From a virus, in the IMG/VR virus record IMGVR_UViG_3300025122_000010, positions 1 through 64,000 of that record: a DNA stretch of 64,000 bases. One strand, written 5' to 3'. Position 1 is the stretch's first letter. Each line of letters starts with the position of its first letter. Both the position numbers and the translations under genes were made by a program. The notes under the pieces are model-generated. The model was not told the DNA's origin, made no database searches, and saw nothing but the letters and a program-made list of their open reading frames with translations. This document shows, one piece after another, positions 17,290 through 25,695 of this stretch.

Positions 17290-17607
17290 AGCAAGGATTA
17301 GAGCTACTTCTATCAAATTGATAACTTGATACCTAAGACCGGCATTATGATTCGGTCACAGCGAACTAAGTAATACTTAGTTCAAAACCGCAACAAGCTA
17401 TTTTATCCTTTTGAGCGAAAAAAAGGAAATCCTCTGATTCGATAATTCTCTCAATTGTAATAAGAATAACATGAAGAAAGCAAGGATTAGAGTTACTTCA
17501 TAATTTGCCTACAAAGCAAACTTTCAGAAAAGACACTCTGTCCAACAATTCTTCTTCATTTAAATTTGAATAATTTAATATCAGATAGCAAGCTAAAGAG
17601 TTACTTC
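17290..17607 (+). repeat. three copies of a 21-bp motif
   Basis: AGCAAGGATTAGAGYTACTTC at 17290-17310 and 17479-17499 (one difference), and a diverged copy AGCAAGCTAAAGAGTTACTTC at 17587-17607. Spacings of 189 and 108 bp suggest repeated RNA units or protein-binding sites. Confidence 0.75.
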
Positions 17608-17657
17608 GACATAGAGACGACAAATACTCTTGGCACCTATTCTTCTGATTTATTGTA

Positions 17658-17695
17658 GACACGGACACTACAACAAATCTGTGTCTATTTTTGTT
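17658..17695 (+). terminator. intrinsic terminator before the Ro gene
   Basis: GACACGGA at 17658-17665 pairs with TCTGTGTC at 17678-17685 (8 bp, one G-U), loop of 12, followed by TATTTTTGTTT. It ends a transcript just 45 bp before the Ro start, so the upstream region is probably made as separate RNA. Confidence 0.75.
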
Positions 17696-17739
17696 TGTCA
17701 AAAACTTCAACGCAGTATATACTCGAGGAGGTAAACGTT

Positions 17740-19353
17740 ATGGGAAAGTTCACAGGTACAGCAACTCCTAAGATTAATCATCGTAAGGCACATCCACGTG
17801 CTAGTGAGATCAAGGAAACAAGAAACTTTGAAAGTGGAAAGGCTTTCACTCTTCCTGCTAAGGAACGTCTAGCTACAAGAGTGATGACTTCAATGATTAA
17901 TGAGAAGTCATTCTATGGTGACACTACATCTGAGCTCTTGAATGATCTTAGAGAAGTTGCAAAGACAGATCCTCTATTCATTCTTAAGTTGGCTGCATAC
18001 ACTCGTAATATCATGTTCTTGCGTTCTGCTCCAACTTTTGTTCTAGCTCATGGCTCAATGATTCCTGAAGTGAAGCCTTATATTCGTCAGTGGACTCCTA
18101 AGATTCTAAAGAGAGCTGATGAACCAGCAGAGACACTTGCTGCAATCAATAGCATCTTTACTGAAAAGGGTGAGAAGCCAGTTATCCCTAACTCTATCAA
18201 GAAGGGTATCTCTGATGCATTGAGAAACTTTGACGCTTACCAGTTGATGAAGTATAAGGGTGAGGGACAGTCAGTTAATCTTTGGGATGTGTTCAATGTA
18301 TGTCACCCAAAGCCAACTAATGGTGAGCAAGCTTCAATGTGGAAGTCTTTCATGAATAGTGAACTCAATCCTGCTAAGACTTGGGAAACTGAGTTGTCTA
18401 AGACAGGACAGACTGGTAAGTCCAAGGCTAAGGCTTGGGAAGACATCATTCCTTCTATGGGTTATATGGCTATTATACGTAACCTTAGAAACTTCATTCA
18501 GGAAGGGTTGTCAGATGAATTGATTTCTGAAATTTGCAAGAAGTTGACAGACCCTAAGGCTGTTGCAAAGAACAAGCAGCTTCCATTCCGTTACTTCTCT
18601 GCTTATCGTGAGCTTGAAAAGCTTACAGGCAAAAGTATGTTTGCTCGTGACTACTGGGGAAATAGAGAAAATAGAGATGAAAAGGTGTTCACAGCTCCTG
18701 AGGAGAAGACTAAGATAAAGAAGCTAATGAGAGCTGTTGATAAGGCAATGGCACTTTCTGTTCAGAACGTCGATCAGTTGCCTGGTGTAACAGCGATCTT
18801 CTCTGATCACTCAGCTTCAATGGATAGCTCAATTTCAAGTAAGTCAAGCATTACGCATATGAACGTAGCAATGGTTCTTCATGCATTGACTGACTCTCTG
18901 AATCCTGAGAATGTTGGTGCAATCTTTGGTGAGTCAATTGCTGCTGTTGATTCTGAAGGTTTGACTCCAATGAAGTTTATTGAAGCAATGGTTAATACAG
19001 ATGTTGGTCACTCAACTAATGCTTGGTTGTGCTTTGATCATTTGACTAAGTCAAAGGTAAAAGTTGACAGAATCATCTTACTTTCAGACATGCAGTGTTA
19101 CAATTCTAGTGGATATGGACTTCGTTCTGGTTCACGAAGTGTATCTGACAAGTGGGATACATATCGCACCAAGGTTAACCCAGATGCTTGGTTCCATTCA
19201 ATTGATCTAGCTGGATATGGAACATCAGTTGAGCCGATCAATTCAAAGAATGTCTCACTCTTTGCCGGCTGGAACACAAGGTTCTTGGATGTTATCAAGG
19301 GAGTTGAGAAGGGTGTTGGTGGATTGGTTGAAGAGATTGAGAATTACAGTTAG
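17740..19353 (+). CDS. rsr: Ro60/TROVE-domain RNA-binding protein (Rsr-like)
   Basis: 537 aa from ATG 17740, chosen over the in-frame start at 17695 because GAGGAGG precedes it. N-terminal HEAT-like TROVE ring (residues about 35-340; RMTSMINEKSFYG, LKLAAYTRN, ALRNFDAYQL) and a C-terminal von Willebrand A domain with MIDAS DHSASM (about residue 357). Ro proteins bind Y RNAs and the ends of defective RNAs and can guide exonucleases. A phage copy suggests handling of tRNA or structured RNA. Codon use shows more ending in G than neighbours. Confidence 0.92.
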   Translation: MGKFTGTATPKINHRKAHPRASEIKETRNFESGKAFTLPAKERLATRVMTSMINEKSFYGDTTSELLNDLREVAKTDPLFILKLAAYTRNIMFLRSAPTFVLAHGSMIPEVKPYIRQWTPKILKRADEPAETLAAINSIFTEKGEKPVIPNSIKKGISDALRNFDAYQLMKYKGEGQSVNLWDVFNVCHPKPTNGEQASMWKSFMNSELNPAKTWETELSKTGQTGKSKAKAWEDIIPSMGYMAIIRNLRNFIQEGLSDELISEICKKLTDPKAVAKNKQLPFRYFSAYRELEKLTGKSMFARDYWGNRENRDEKVFTAPEEKTKIKKLMRAVDKAMALSVQNVDQLPGVTAIFSDHSASMDSSISSKSSITHMNVAMVLHALTDSLNPENVGAIFGESIAAVDSEGLTPMKFIEAMVNTDVGHSTNAWLCFDHLTKSKVKVDRIILLSDMQCYNSSGYGLRSGSRSVSDKWDTYRTKVNPDAWFHSIDLAGYGTSVEPINSKNVSLFAGWNTRFLDVIKGVEKGVGGLVEEIENYS

Positions 19354-19385
19354 TTAGTATAAAAAAGTCTGAAGATTTATTATAA

Positions 19386-19420
19386 TGGAATAGGTAAAAA
19401 AATGCCTATTCCATTTTTTT
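19386..19420 (+). terminator. intrinsic terminator after the Ro gene
   Basis: TGGAATAGG at 19386-19394 pairs perfectly with CCTATTCCA at 19405-19413, followed by seven T. The ribosome site of the next gene follows at once. Confidence 0.9.
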
Positions 19421-19434
19421 ATAGGGAGAAATAT

Positions 19435-19749
19435 ATGAGCAATCCAGAAGGAATATCTATGAAAGTAGCAGATGATATAACTTCAGAAAAGCATCAGCTA
19501 CTTTCTGATGAAGAAATAAATGCATTACTTGCAGCAACTCGTAATTTTAAACTAGGCAATCAATCAGTAGTCCCTGGTGAAGTAGAAGAATTCAAATACT
19601 ATAATATTAAGATTCCTATAGATTGTAGTTTTAGTTCTTTAAAGAGTTTAGTTCAATTACTTATAAACGAACTTCTTCCAATTGAAGAAAATGATTTAAT
19701 TGCTAAGCATCCACTGTACAAACAGTGGCTTACGCCAAAGGATAAATAA
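19435..19749 (+). CDS. unknown protein
   Basis: 104 aa from ATG 19435 (AGGGAG upstream); an in-frame ATG at 19402 lies inside the terminator and is unlikely. Helix-rich, acidic; no motif. Confidence 0.65.
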   Translation: MSNPEGISMKVADDITSEKHQLLSDEEINALLAATRNFKLGNQSVVPGEVEEFKYYNIKIPIDCSFSSLKSLVQLLINELLPIEENDLIAKHPLYKQWLTPKDK

Positions 19750-20066
19750 TGAAATATCTAGAAGTAATATCAGAACAATTCGGTGTATATCGTATTCCTG
19801 CTTATATTATTGCAAACAATAGAGCGATGTATTATGCTGAATATGATAGCACAAGATTAAACAAAAGTTATAATGAATCATACAAAATAGAACACAAGTA
19901 TACTATGGAATCAGATGATGAACTTCTAGATTGGGTTAAAAATAACATGGACTGGTCAGATCTTGAAGGAGATGCTGTATTCATTGGCGAAACAAGAGAT
20001 GTAGTTACGATGGATGAAGAGTGGCCTAATATGAAAAGTATGGAGGTGATTGACGATGATGAGTGA
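19749..20066 (+). CDS. unknown acidic protein
   Basis: 105 aa, aromatic N-terminal half (VYRIPAYIIANN) and acidic C-terminus. Stop-start overlap with the preceding gene. Not recognised. Confidence 0.6.
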   Translation: MKYLEVISEQFGVYRIPAYIIANNRAMYYAEYDSTRLNKSYNESYKIEHKYTMESDDELLDWVKNNMDWSDLEGDAVFIGETRDVVTMDEEWPNMKSMEVIDDDE

Positions 20067-20643
20067 AAAGATTCATGTTGAATTAGGGTGCGGAGACAAC
20101 AGAAGAGACATGACAGGTTGGAAAAATATTGGAGTCGATTCTGTAAAAGGCAATGTTGTTGATTATGTTACTGAAATGGGATTTGAAAAAATACCTTTAG
20201 AAGATAGTAGTGTTGATCTTGTAGGTGCTTATGACGTGTTAGAGCACATACCAAAGCAAGTTTGTATGCTCGATGGTGATGAGCTGGTTAAGAAATTTCC
20301 ATTAATCTTTCTAATGAATGACATATATAGAATATTAAAAGACGAAGGTGAGTTCCATATGGAGATTCCTTATTCAGATCAAGGCTATTATAGAGATCCA
20401 ACTCATGTTACTAGATTATCTGAAGACTGGTATCATTACTTTCAGAATGAAGACAACTTGTATTATGATCAACGAATTGTAACTTGCAATTTCAAATTGA
20501 AGAGTAGTAGTTTTAGAAGATATAAATGGAATGACAAAGATATAATGCGTAATGAATTGATAGCTGTTAAGAGTGTTAGTAGTAGTTCTATTGAAACACA
20601 ACCAAAAATTTCTACTGAAGCAGACCACAAGCCTTTGATATGA
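20056..20643 (+). CDS. class I SAM methyltransferase
   Basis: 195 aa from ATG 20056 (GGAGGTG upstream). HVELGCGDN is the SAM motif I, GVDSVKG the acidic loop, LVGAYDVLEHIP motif II/III and GEFHMEIPY a late strand, as in methyltransferases acting on sugars or lipids. Target unknown; downstream glycosyltransferase suggests glycan methylation. Confidence 0.8.
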   Translation: MMSEKIHVELGCGDNRRDMTGWKNIGVDSVKGNVVDYVTEMGFEKIPLEDSSVDLVGAYDVLEHIPKQVCMLDGDELVKKFPLIFLMNDIYRILKDEGEFHMEIPYSDQGYYRDPTHVTRLSEDWYHYFQNEDNLYYDQRIVTCNFKLKSSSFRRYKWNDKDIMRNELIAVKSVSSSSIETQPKISTEADHKPLI

Positions 20644-20822
20644 TTCTTTTTGATAAAGAAGTTTGGAGATATGGTAGATTATATATTGAATTAGATATAA
20701 GAGACTGGAATGATCCACGTTGTATTTCAACATATTATGATGGATTTCATTATTGCATATTTTTTGGTCCTCTAGGAATTGATTTTCATACTGGCTATAG
20801 ATTTGGAAAGGTATTTATATGA
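20640..20822 (+). CDS. 60-aa unknown protein
   Basis: ATGA overlaps on both sides support translation. Aromatic-rich, beta-like; no motif. Confidence 0.55.
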   Translation: MILFDKEVWRYGRLYIELDIRDWNDPRCISTYYDGFHYCIFFGPLGIDFHTGYRFGKVFI

Positions 20823-21784
20823 AAATACTTGTAGTTCAGACACCTCATTATGATTTTTGTGCAGCAACTCTTATTGAAGGCTTAAATGATTTAGAAATTT
20901 CAGGAGAAGTAGAAGAATTGTATTGCACAGAGTCTTCAAATTATGGAGCTAGTGGTTTCAAAGGAGAGCAAGCTGTATTAGATCTCTATAGTGCTAAACA
21001 ATTTGCTAAAGACAAAGCTGACTTAGTTATAATAACGTCAAATAACGATGTCAAAGAAAGCATATTAGAAGACTTGGATAAATCTAAGTTTGTATATATA
21101 GATGGAGAAGATGTATTTCAATACAAGAAGAATCCACATGATTTTGCTTTATATTTCAAGAGAGAACTAAGAAAAGAAGGGATGGTTATTCACCCAAACG
21201 TTAAACCCTTCCCATTTGCAGCTGAAAAAAGATATTTCAGATACAAGAACTGGCATGATAAGAAGTATACAGTATCTTGTATGTTCGGACCACATGATGC
21301 TACAAAGCCCTGGAGAACTGAAATAGAAAAAGCACTGTCAGAAGCTAATTTAAAAGATTCTATAATTGGTGCAGTGTTTGGTGGTGCTCCCCTTTCTAGT
21401 ATAGACACAGGGAATAGAGATCACAGTAATTATTATGATGCATTGGCTTTATCAAAAATGTCTGTTGACGCTCATGGAGCTTACGAATGTAATTCTGGCA
21501 GATATTGGGAATCATTAGCAAATTGCTGTTGTCTATTTACTAGGAAAAATTTGATAGATATGCCCTTCCCTTTTATTGATGGAGAGCATCTTATAGAATT
21601 CGAGACCCATGAAGAGCTAGTAGACAAAATCGGTTTCTATATAGACAATGCAAGTTGCATACAACATGAAATATATATAAAAAAGATAGCAAAAGCAGGC
21701 TATCAACACTTAAAGACTCATCATACTACAAAAGCTAGAGCACAGTATCTATTGTCTGAATGTAAGAAAGTTGGAATAATATAG
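20819..21784 (+). CDS. CgeB-like glycosyltransferase (GT-B)
   Basis: 321 aa. N-terminal Rossmann part (MKILVVQTPHYDF, DLVIITSNND), and a C-terminal half with GAYECNSGRYWESLANCCCLFTR and FETHEELVDKI, the arrangement of CgeB/GT1-like transferases. Donor and acceptor unknown. Confidence 0.7.
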   Translation: MKILVVQTPHYDFCAATLIEGLNDLEISGEVEELYCTESSNYGASGFKGEQAVLDLYSAKQFAKDKADLVIITSNNDVKESILEDLDKSKFVYIDGEDVFQYKKNPHDFALYFKRELRKEGMVIHPNVKPFPFAAEKRYFRYKNWHDKKYTVSCMFGPHDATKPWRTEIEKALSEANLKDSIIGAVFGGAPLSSIDTGNRDHSNYYDALALSKMSVDAHGAYECNSGRYWESLANCCCLFTRKNLIDMPFPFIDGEHLIEFETHEELVDKIGFYIDNASCIQHEIYIKKIAKAGYQHLKTHHTTKARAQYLLSECKKVGII

Positions 21785-21831
21785 TAAAAACTGTATATTT
21801 ATATAGACAATTGGATATCTGGAGAATATAG

Positions 21832-23928
21832 ATGAAATTGTATGAAGGTATTACACACATTGATGATCTTGAGATCAGTAAGTTTATGGATTTGGCAAGA
21901 CGTATGCAAAACAAAGATGCGTCTATTGAGCTATCTACAAAATGGGATGGGAGTGCTAATCTAGGATTTGGGGTTGATGAAGAAGGAAACTTGTATTTTG
22001 ATAGAGCTGTAAAAGGACAAGCTGAAAGAAGAAGAAGTCCAAATGACTGGCCTAAAAAGCCAATGTTTAATGCCATACGATCTGCAGTTGCTGCAATGTT
22101 GACAAAGAAGAAAGAAATAGAATCTTTGATGCAGCCTGGTGAATGGACAGATTCTGAAATCATGTTTGAAACTATACCCAATTCAATAGAGTATGGTGAC
22201 AACATGATTATTGTTCATGATGTAAAATACAACAAATTAGTGAAAGCTCTTAGGGCTGCAAAAGCTAAGATAGATCTGTATTTCTTCAATCCTAAAACTG
22301 GCAAGATCGGAAAGCAAACACAAGAAGTGCGTTATGTATTCGGCGGTAAAGAAGTTATACCAACTAAGAAATACCAGTTGTCTATAAATGCTGATATTGA
22401 TAGACTAGAAGAGTTTCTATCAGAACCAAATGATGTATTTAAAAACATGTCAAACTTTGAAGTACTAGGAACTAGATCAGTAGGAAAAGATAAAGATAGG
22501 ATTGCAAAAGAGAAAGCTAGACTAGCTAAAGAGATAAAAACACAACAGCTTTCTATAAAAGATAAGTTGATTGACCAGATACTAAATAAGATTCCTGCAT
22601 CTAAAGTAGCTCCTCCTCCAGTATTTGATGATCAAGGTAACAACGTCTCAGGTAGTTGGCCTGAAGGGATAGTCATTAAAGATTTAGATTCAGGTGATCT
22701 AACTAAAGTTGTGTCTGTATTTCCAGAGATCAATAAGTTTCTTTGGCATTACAGAGAAATGGCAATGAGAGGAGCTGGGCCTGCTGGTAAGTTTGTTCCC
22801 GGTATAATGCAAGTTTTCAAAGACGATATAGGTGATAAAGCATTTGGTGTAAAGCAATTGAAAGTTGCAGGTGTAGCTTCATATATAAGAAAGAAATATC
22901 CAGGACAGCCTGCTAATGAGAAACTACTATTTTTCTTAAGAGACAAGAAATTCAAATTCAATAGAGCTAATCAAACAAAGAGCTTGTTTCTAAAAGCTGT
23001 CAAGAAAGCATTGACTGATCTGAATAGCTTGAGAAGAGAGTTTGAAACAGTTGGTAAGAAACAAACATTGAAAGTGCAAAAGGGCACATTCCAAAGAGTT
23101 GTACAATATAGTCCAGTTCAAATTAGAAAAACATATGAGACTTTCATTACAGTAGAAGACGAATTGAAAGCAATGCTAAAGAAAGTACAGAATGCAACTG
23201 CCAAAACACCCGAAGGGCTAGCTGTCCAATTGCTAAGAATATATTTTGGTAGAGACAATATGAAAAAGATGAATGAAGACTATGATAGTATAATTAATAG
23301 AGTTAGAAACATAATCAAAGAGAGATATTTAACTGAAGCTGCTAAACGAACTAAGATTGGTATAATACTTGGTAGGTTCCAACCTCCACAAAAAATGCAT
23401 ATTGAACTTATAGAAAGAGCTTTAAAAGAAAATGATCGTGTCTATGTATTTGTAGCTGGACAGGGCACAGACAAAAGAAATCCAATACCTCATCAACTTA
23501 GAGCAAATGTTCTTGAAAAATTTGTTAATGACAAAAGAGTTCAGATCTATGCTGCTAAAAGTGGATTTCTACCAGCACTGATTGATTCACATGCTGACTT
23601 GAATAATGTGGGTTTGATCAATGCATATTGTGGTACAGATAGAAAACCAAAATTCTTAGACATGTTCAAGTATTTTGACCATGATGATATAAAAATAAAA
23701 ATCAACGTGTTAAAGAGAGATCCTGATTCTGTCAGTTCAACAAAAGTAAGAGATGCTATTGGAAATAGTGATTATGAATTATTCAAATCATTAATGCCAG
23801 TTAAGTTAAGTAATAAAGATGCAATGTCACTATTTAAGAAATATCAAAGATTTATTAAGCCCATAAAAAATGAAGCATACATCAGAAAACTTGCAAGATC
23901 TATATTAGAAAGGACATTTTCTAAGTGA
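21832..23928 (+). CDS. fusion of RNA-ligase-like domain and NMN adenylyltransferase-like domain
   Basis: 698 aa. Nucleotidyltransferase core of Rnl2-type ligases: KWDGSA (residues 37-42, Lys adenylation site), EIMFETIP (motif III), PEGIVIKDL (motif IV, about 280) and a following Lys-rich motif V region. Helical linker to about 500. Then GIILGRFQPPQKMH (about 510) and SSTKVRDA (about 635), the two signatures of NadM/NadR-type adenylyltransferases, although the first His of HxxH is Gln. Could seal RNA ends while making or using NAD; substrate untested. Confidence 0.8.
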   Translation: MKLYEGITHIDDLEISKFMDLARRMQNKDASIELSTKWDGSANLGFGVDEEGNLYFDRAVKGQAERRRSPNDWPKKPMFNAIRSAVAAMLTKKKEIESLMQPGEWTDSEIMFETIPNSIEYGDNMIIVHDVKYNKLVKALRAAKAKIDLYFFNPKTGKIGKQTQEVRYVFGGKEVIPTKKYQLSINADIDRLEEFLSEPNDVFKNMSNFEVLGTRSVGKDKDRIAKEKARLAKEIKTQQLSIKDKLIDQILNKIPASKVAPPPVFDDQGNNVSGSWPEGIVIKDLDSGDLTKVVSVFPEINKFLWHYREMAMRGAGPAGKFVPGIMQVFKDDIGDKAFGVKQLKVAGVASYIRKKYPGQPANEKLLFFLRDKKFKFNRANQTKSLFLKAVKKALTDLNSLRREFETVGKKQTLKVQKGTFQRVVQYSPVQIRKTYETFITVEDELKAMLKKVQNATAKTPEGLAVQLLRIYFGRDNMKKMNEDYDSIINRVRNIIKERYLTEAAKRTKIGIILGRFQPPQKMHIELIERALKENDRVYVFVAGQGTDKRNPIPHQLRANVLEKFVNDKRVQIYAAKSGFLPALIDSHADLNNVGLINAYCGTDRKPKFLDMFKYFDHDDIKIKINVLKRDPDSVSSTKVRDAIGNSDYELFKSLMPVKLSNKDAMSLFKKYQRFIKPIKNEAYIRKLARSILERTFSK

Positions 23929-24267
23929 AGTTTATTGTTACATTTTCAATACGTAATAAAGGGAATGATTCATATAACAATCCCTGATTATGAAACACAA
24001 GTTGGATATAAAAGTCATCAACATGCTTTTGTATATCCTGATTTGTTTTTAGAGGATCACTTTAAGATATTTCTTACACAGCTTTATTTAGATATTGAAT
24101 TGCATACTACTTTTATAAATCCAACTGTAAGTGGAGGAAAGGCTAAGCATCATTACTATTTATGTAGAAATTTAGAAATCTAATCTGATATTTTGCAAGT
24201 TGTGGCAGGCGATTACGATCTTAAAGCATTGTATCTGTTTGCTGTAGAAAGGGGAAACATAGGTTGA
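23925..24267 (+). pseudogene. small broken gene (frameshift plus in-frame stop)
   Basis: GTG 23925 (GTGA overlap with the ligase stop) opens KFIVTFSIRNKGNDSYNN then stops; another frame continues DYETQVGYKSHQHAFVY... to TAA at 24181, then, still in frame, 27 more sense codons (SDILQVVAGDYDLKALYLF...) to TGA at 24265, which overlaps the next gene's TTG start. One ancestral protein of about 110 aa is likely. An intact 72-aa product from ATG 23965 is an alternative. Confidence 0.5.
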
Positions 24268-25496
24268 GCAAGATATTTGCACCACAGAGCAAAGTAATAG
24301 CAAATGTTGATAGAGCTTTAGAGTTAGTCAAAGGAGACAATCCACCACCAGTTCTAGTAGAAGTGGATCCTTCAAATGCATGCAATCACGGATGTCATTT
24401 CTGCATCAGTTCGTATATTCACTTACCCGAATCTAAAGGATTGAGAACTTATGATAAGTCTATAATGCCAAAAGAAACTCTTATGATGCTATGTAAAGAC
24501 TTGGCTGACATGGAAGTAAGAGCTGTCAATTGGACAGGAGGTGGAGAACCAACAATTAATCCCGGATTGAAGGACACAATAGAATATTTAGGTAGAAGAA
24601 ATGTTAAGATGGGGATGTTTACGAATGGGACACTGTTAGAAAAACATAATTTGTACGAAACTATGCTTCAGTATATGTCTTGGATAAGAGTTTCAGTAGA
24701 TGCTGGAGTCTCTGAAACGTATAACTCTATTAGAAGGACAGTTAAAAACAAGAGTGACTGGAGTGTAATGTTACATAATTTGAGGAATCTGTTAAAATTG
24801 AGAGGAAATGTAAAGATAGATAGAGCTTATGCTGCTATGCCAAGAAAATTAACGTTACCAACTATAGGTGTTGGTTTCGTCATTACTCCAGATAACTTTA
24901 CAGAGATTATAGACTTTGCAAAAGTATTTTCAGAATATAGTGTAGACTACTGTCAATTCAAACCAGAGATTGTAAACCTAGAAAGAGAAGATGGAGTACA
25001 AAGAGGACTAGAGTTTTGGGAAAATAGAGTGATGCTTCTGTTAGAAGAAGTTAAAGTTATTCTAGGTGATAAGTATCAGATCAATGACTATAAGCTAGAA
25101 GACTTAAAGAACGGTAATGATTTTGGACGAACTTATAAGAAATGCCTGAGTTCACAACTTCAACCCTGTATCGGTGCTGATGGTGAAGTCTATGTTTGTA
25201 CGAATCTCAGGGGATACAAAGAATACTCTTATGGTAATATCAATGACAAGTCATTCAAAGAGATTTGGGAAGATGTAGAAACCAGGCAATCAGTAATGTA
25301 TAGAATTGAAGAAGAAAAGTTTAAAAACTGTACTCAACTATGCAAGCCACACGAAAGCAACAAGATGATGTGGACGCTATATAATTTGTATAATTCTTTG
25401 GAATCAAACTCTCAGAGAAGTCAATTTGAGAAATATATGCTAGAAGAAGCAATGCCTAGAACTAGAAAACAATTAACACATTATGAGTTTATATAA
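24264..25496 (+). CDS. radical SAM/SPASM-type enzyme
   Basis: 410 aa, TTG start with AAGGGG upstream. CNHGCHFC (about residue 39) is the CxxxCxxC iron-sulfur site, NWTGGGEPT the SAM-binding GGE motif. A C-terminal Cys set (KKCLSSQLQPC, VYVC, NCTQLCKP) fits an auxiliary SPASM/twitch cluster. Such enzymes modify peptides or sugars; the substrate cannot be read from context. No obvious precursor peptide nearby. Confidence 0.85.
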   Translation: MSKIFAPQSKVIANVDRALELVKGDNPPPVLVEVDPSNACNHGCHFCISSYIHLPESKGLRTYDKSIMPKETLMMLCKDLADMEVRAVNWTGGGEPTINPGLKDTIEYLGRRNVKMGMFTNGTLLEKHNLYETMLQYMSWIRVSVDAGVSETYNSIRRTVKNKSDWSVMLHNLRNLLKLRGNVKIDRAYAAMPRKLTLPTIGVGFVITPDNFTEIIDFAKVFSEYSVDYCQFKPEIVNLEREDGVQRGLEFWENRVMLLLEEVKVILGDKYQINDYKLEDLKNGNDFGRTYKKCLSSQLQPCIGADGEVYVCTNLRGYKEYSYGNINDKSFKEIWEDVETRQSVMYRIEEEKFKNCTQLCKPHESNKMMWTLYNLYNSLESNSQRSQFEKYMLEEAMPRTRKQLTHYEFI

Positions 25497-25516
25497 TCGC
25501 ATAAATTGATTATACT
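25488..25516 (+). promoter_or_regulatory. sigma70-like promoter, tRNA-array family
   Basis: TTTATA at 25488, 17 bp, TATACT at 25511. The sequence AAATTGATTATACTAG matches the AATTGATTATATTAG core of the four tRNA-region promoters. It would drive the 25537 gene and clpP-like gene. Confidence 0.55.
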
Positions 25517-25536
25517 AGTTTGAAAGGAGCAATGAA

Positions 25537-25695
25537 ATGAAAAGGTTTTTAGAAAGATTAGGTAGAGGATTTGCTAGCGAGTTTTTAACGCCTAATGAAG
25601 CAAAATTTGTTAGGTGGTATGATATATTGTGGTTGATAATTCCTATAGCTGGTATTGCTATGTTTGTTGCTGTAGTAGAAAGGAAAACAGCATGA
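25537..25695 (+). CDS. 52-aa single-span membrane protein
   Basis: ATG 25537 with AAAGGAG upstream. Basic start, then WLIIPIAGIAMFVAVV span near the C-terminus. Stop overlaps the clpP-like start (ATGA), so the pair is probably coupled. Confidence 0.6.
   Translation: MKRFLERLGRGFASEFLTPNEAKFVRWYDILWLIIPIAGIAMFVAVVERKTA

Larger units (their letters stand above)
17230..17700 (+). ncRNA. candidate Y-RNA-like non-coding region upstream of the Ro gene
   Basis: 470 bp without a plausible gene on either strand. It holds three copies of a 21-bp motif, perfect hairpins (GAACTAAGT at 17363 with ACTTAGTTC at 17375; GACCG at 17337 with CGGTC at 17353; TCCTTTT at 17406 with AAAAGGA at 17421), and ends in an intrinsic terminator at 17658. 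Bacterial Ro (Rsr) genes usually sit beside their Y RNA genes, so one or more Ro-bound RNAs is the natural guess. Confidence 0.55.

Noticed and set aside
17281-17480. Group I intron
   Set aside because: Paired elements are present but I could not identify the P3-P7 catalytic core, and there are no flanking exons of a split gene.
17290-17607. CRISPR array
   Set aside because: Only three imperfect copies with unequal spacing of 108 and 189 bp, and no cas genes.
25537-25695. RiPP precursor for the radical SAM enzyme
   Set aside because: The 52-aa product is a single-span membrane protein without a leader/core pattern.
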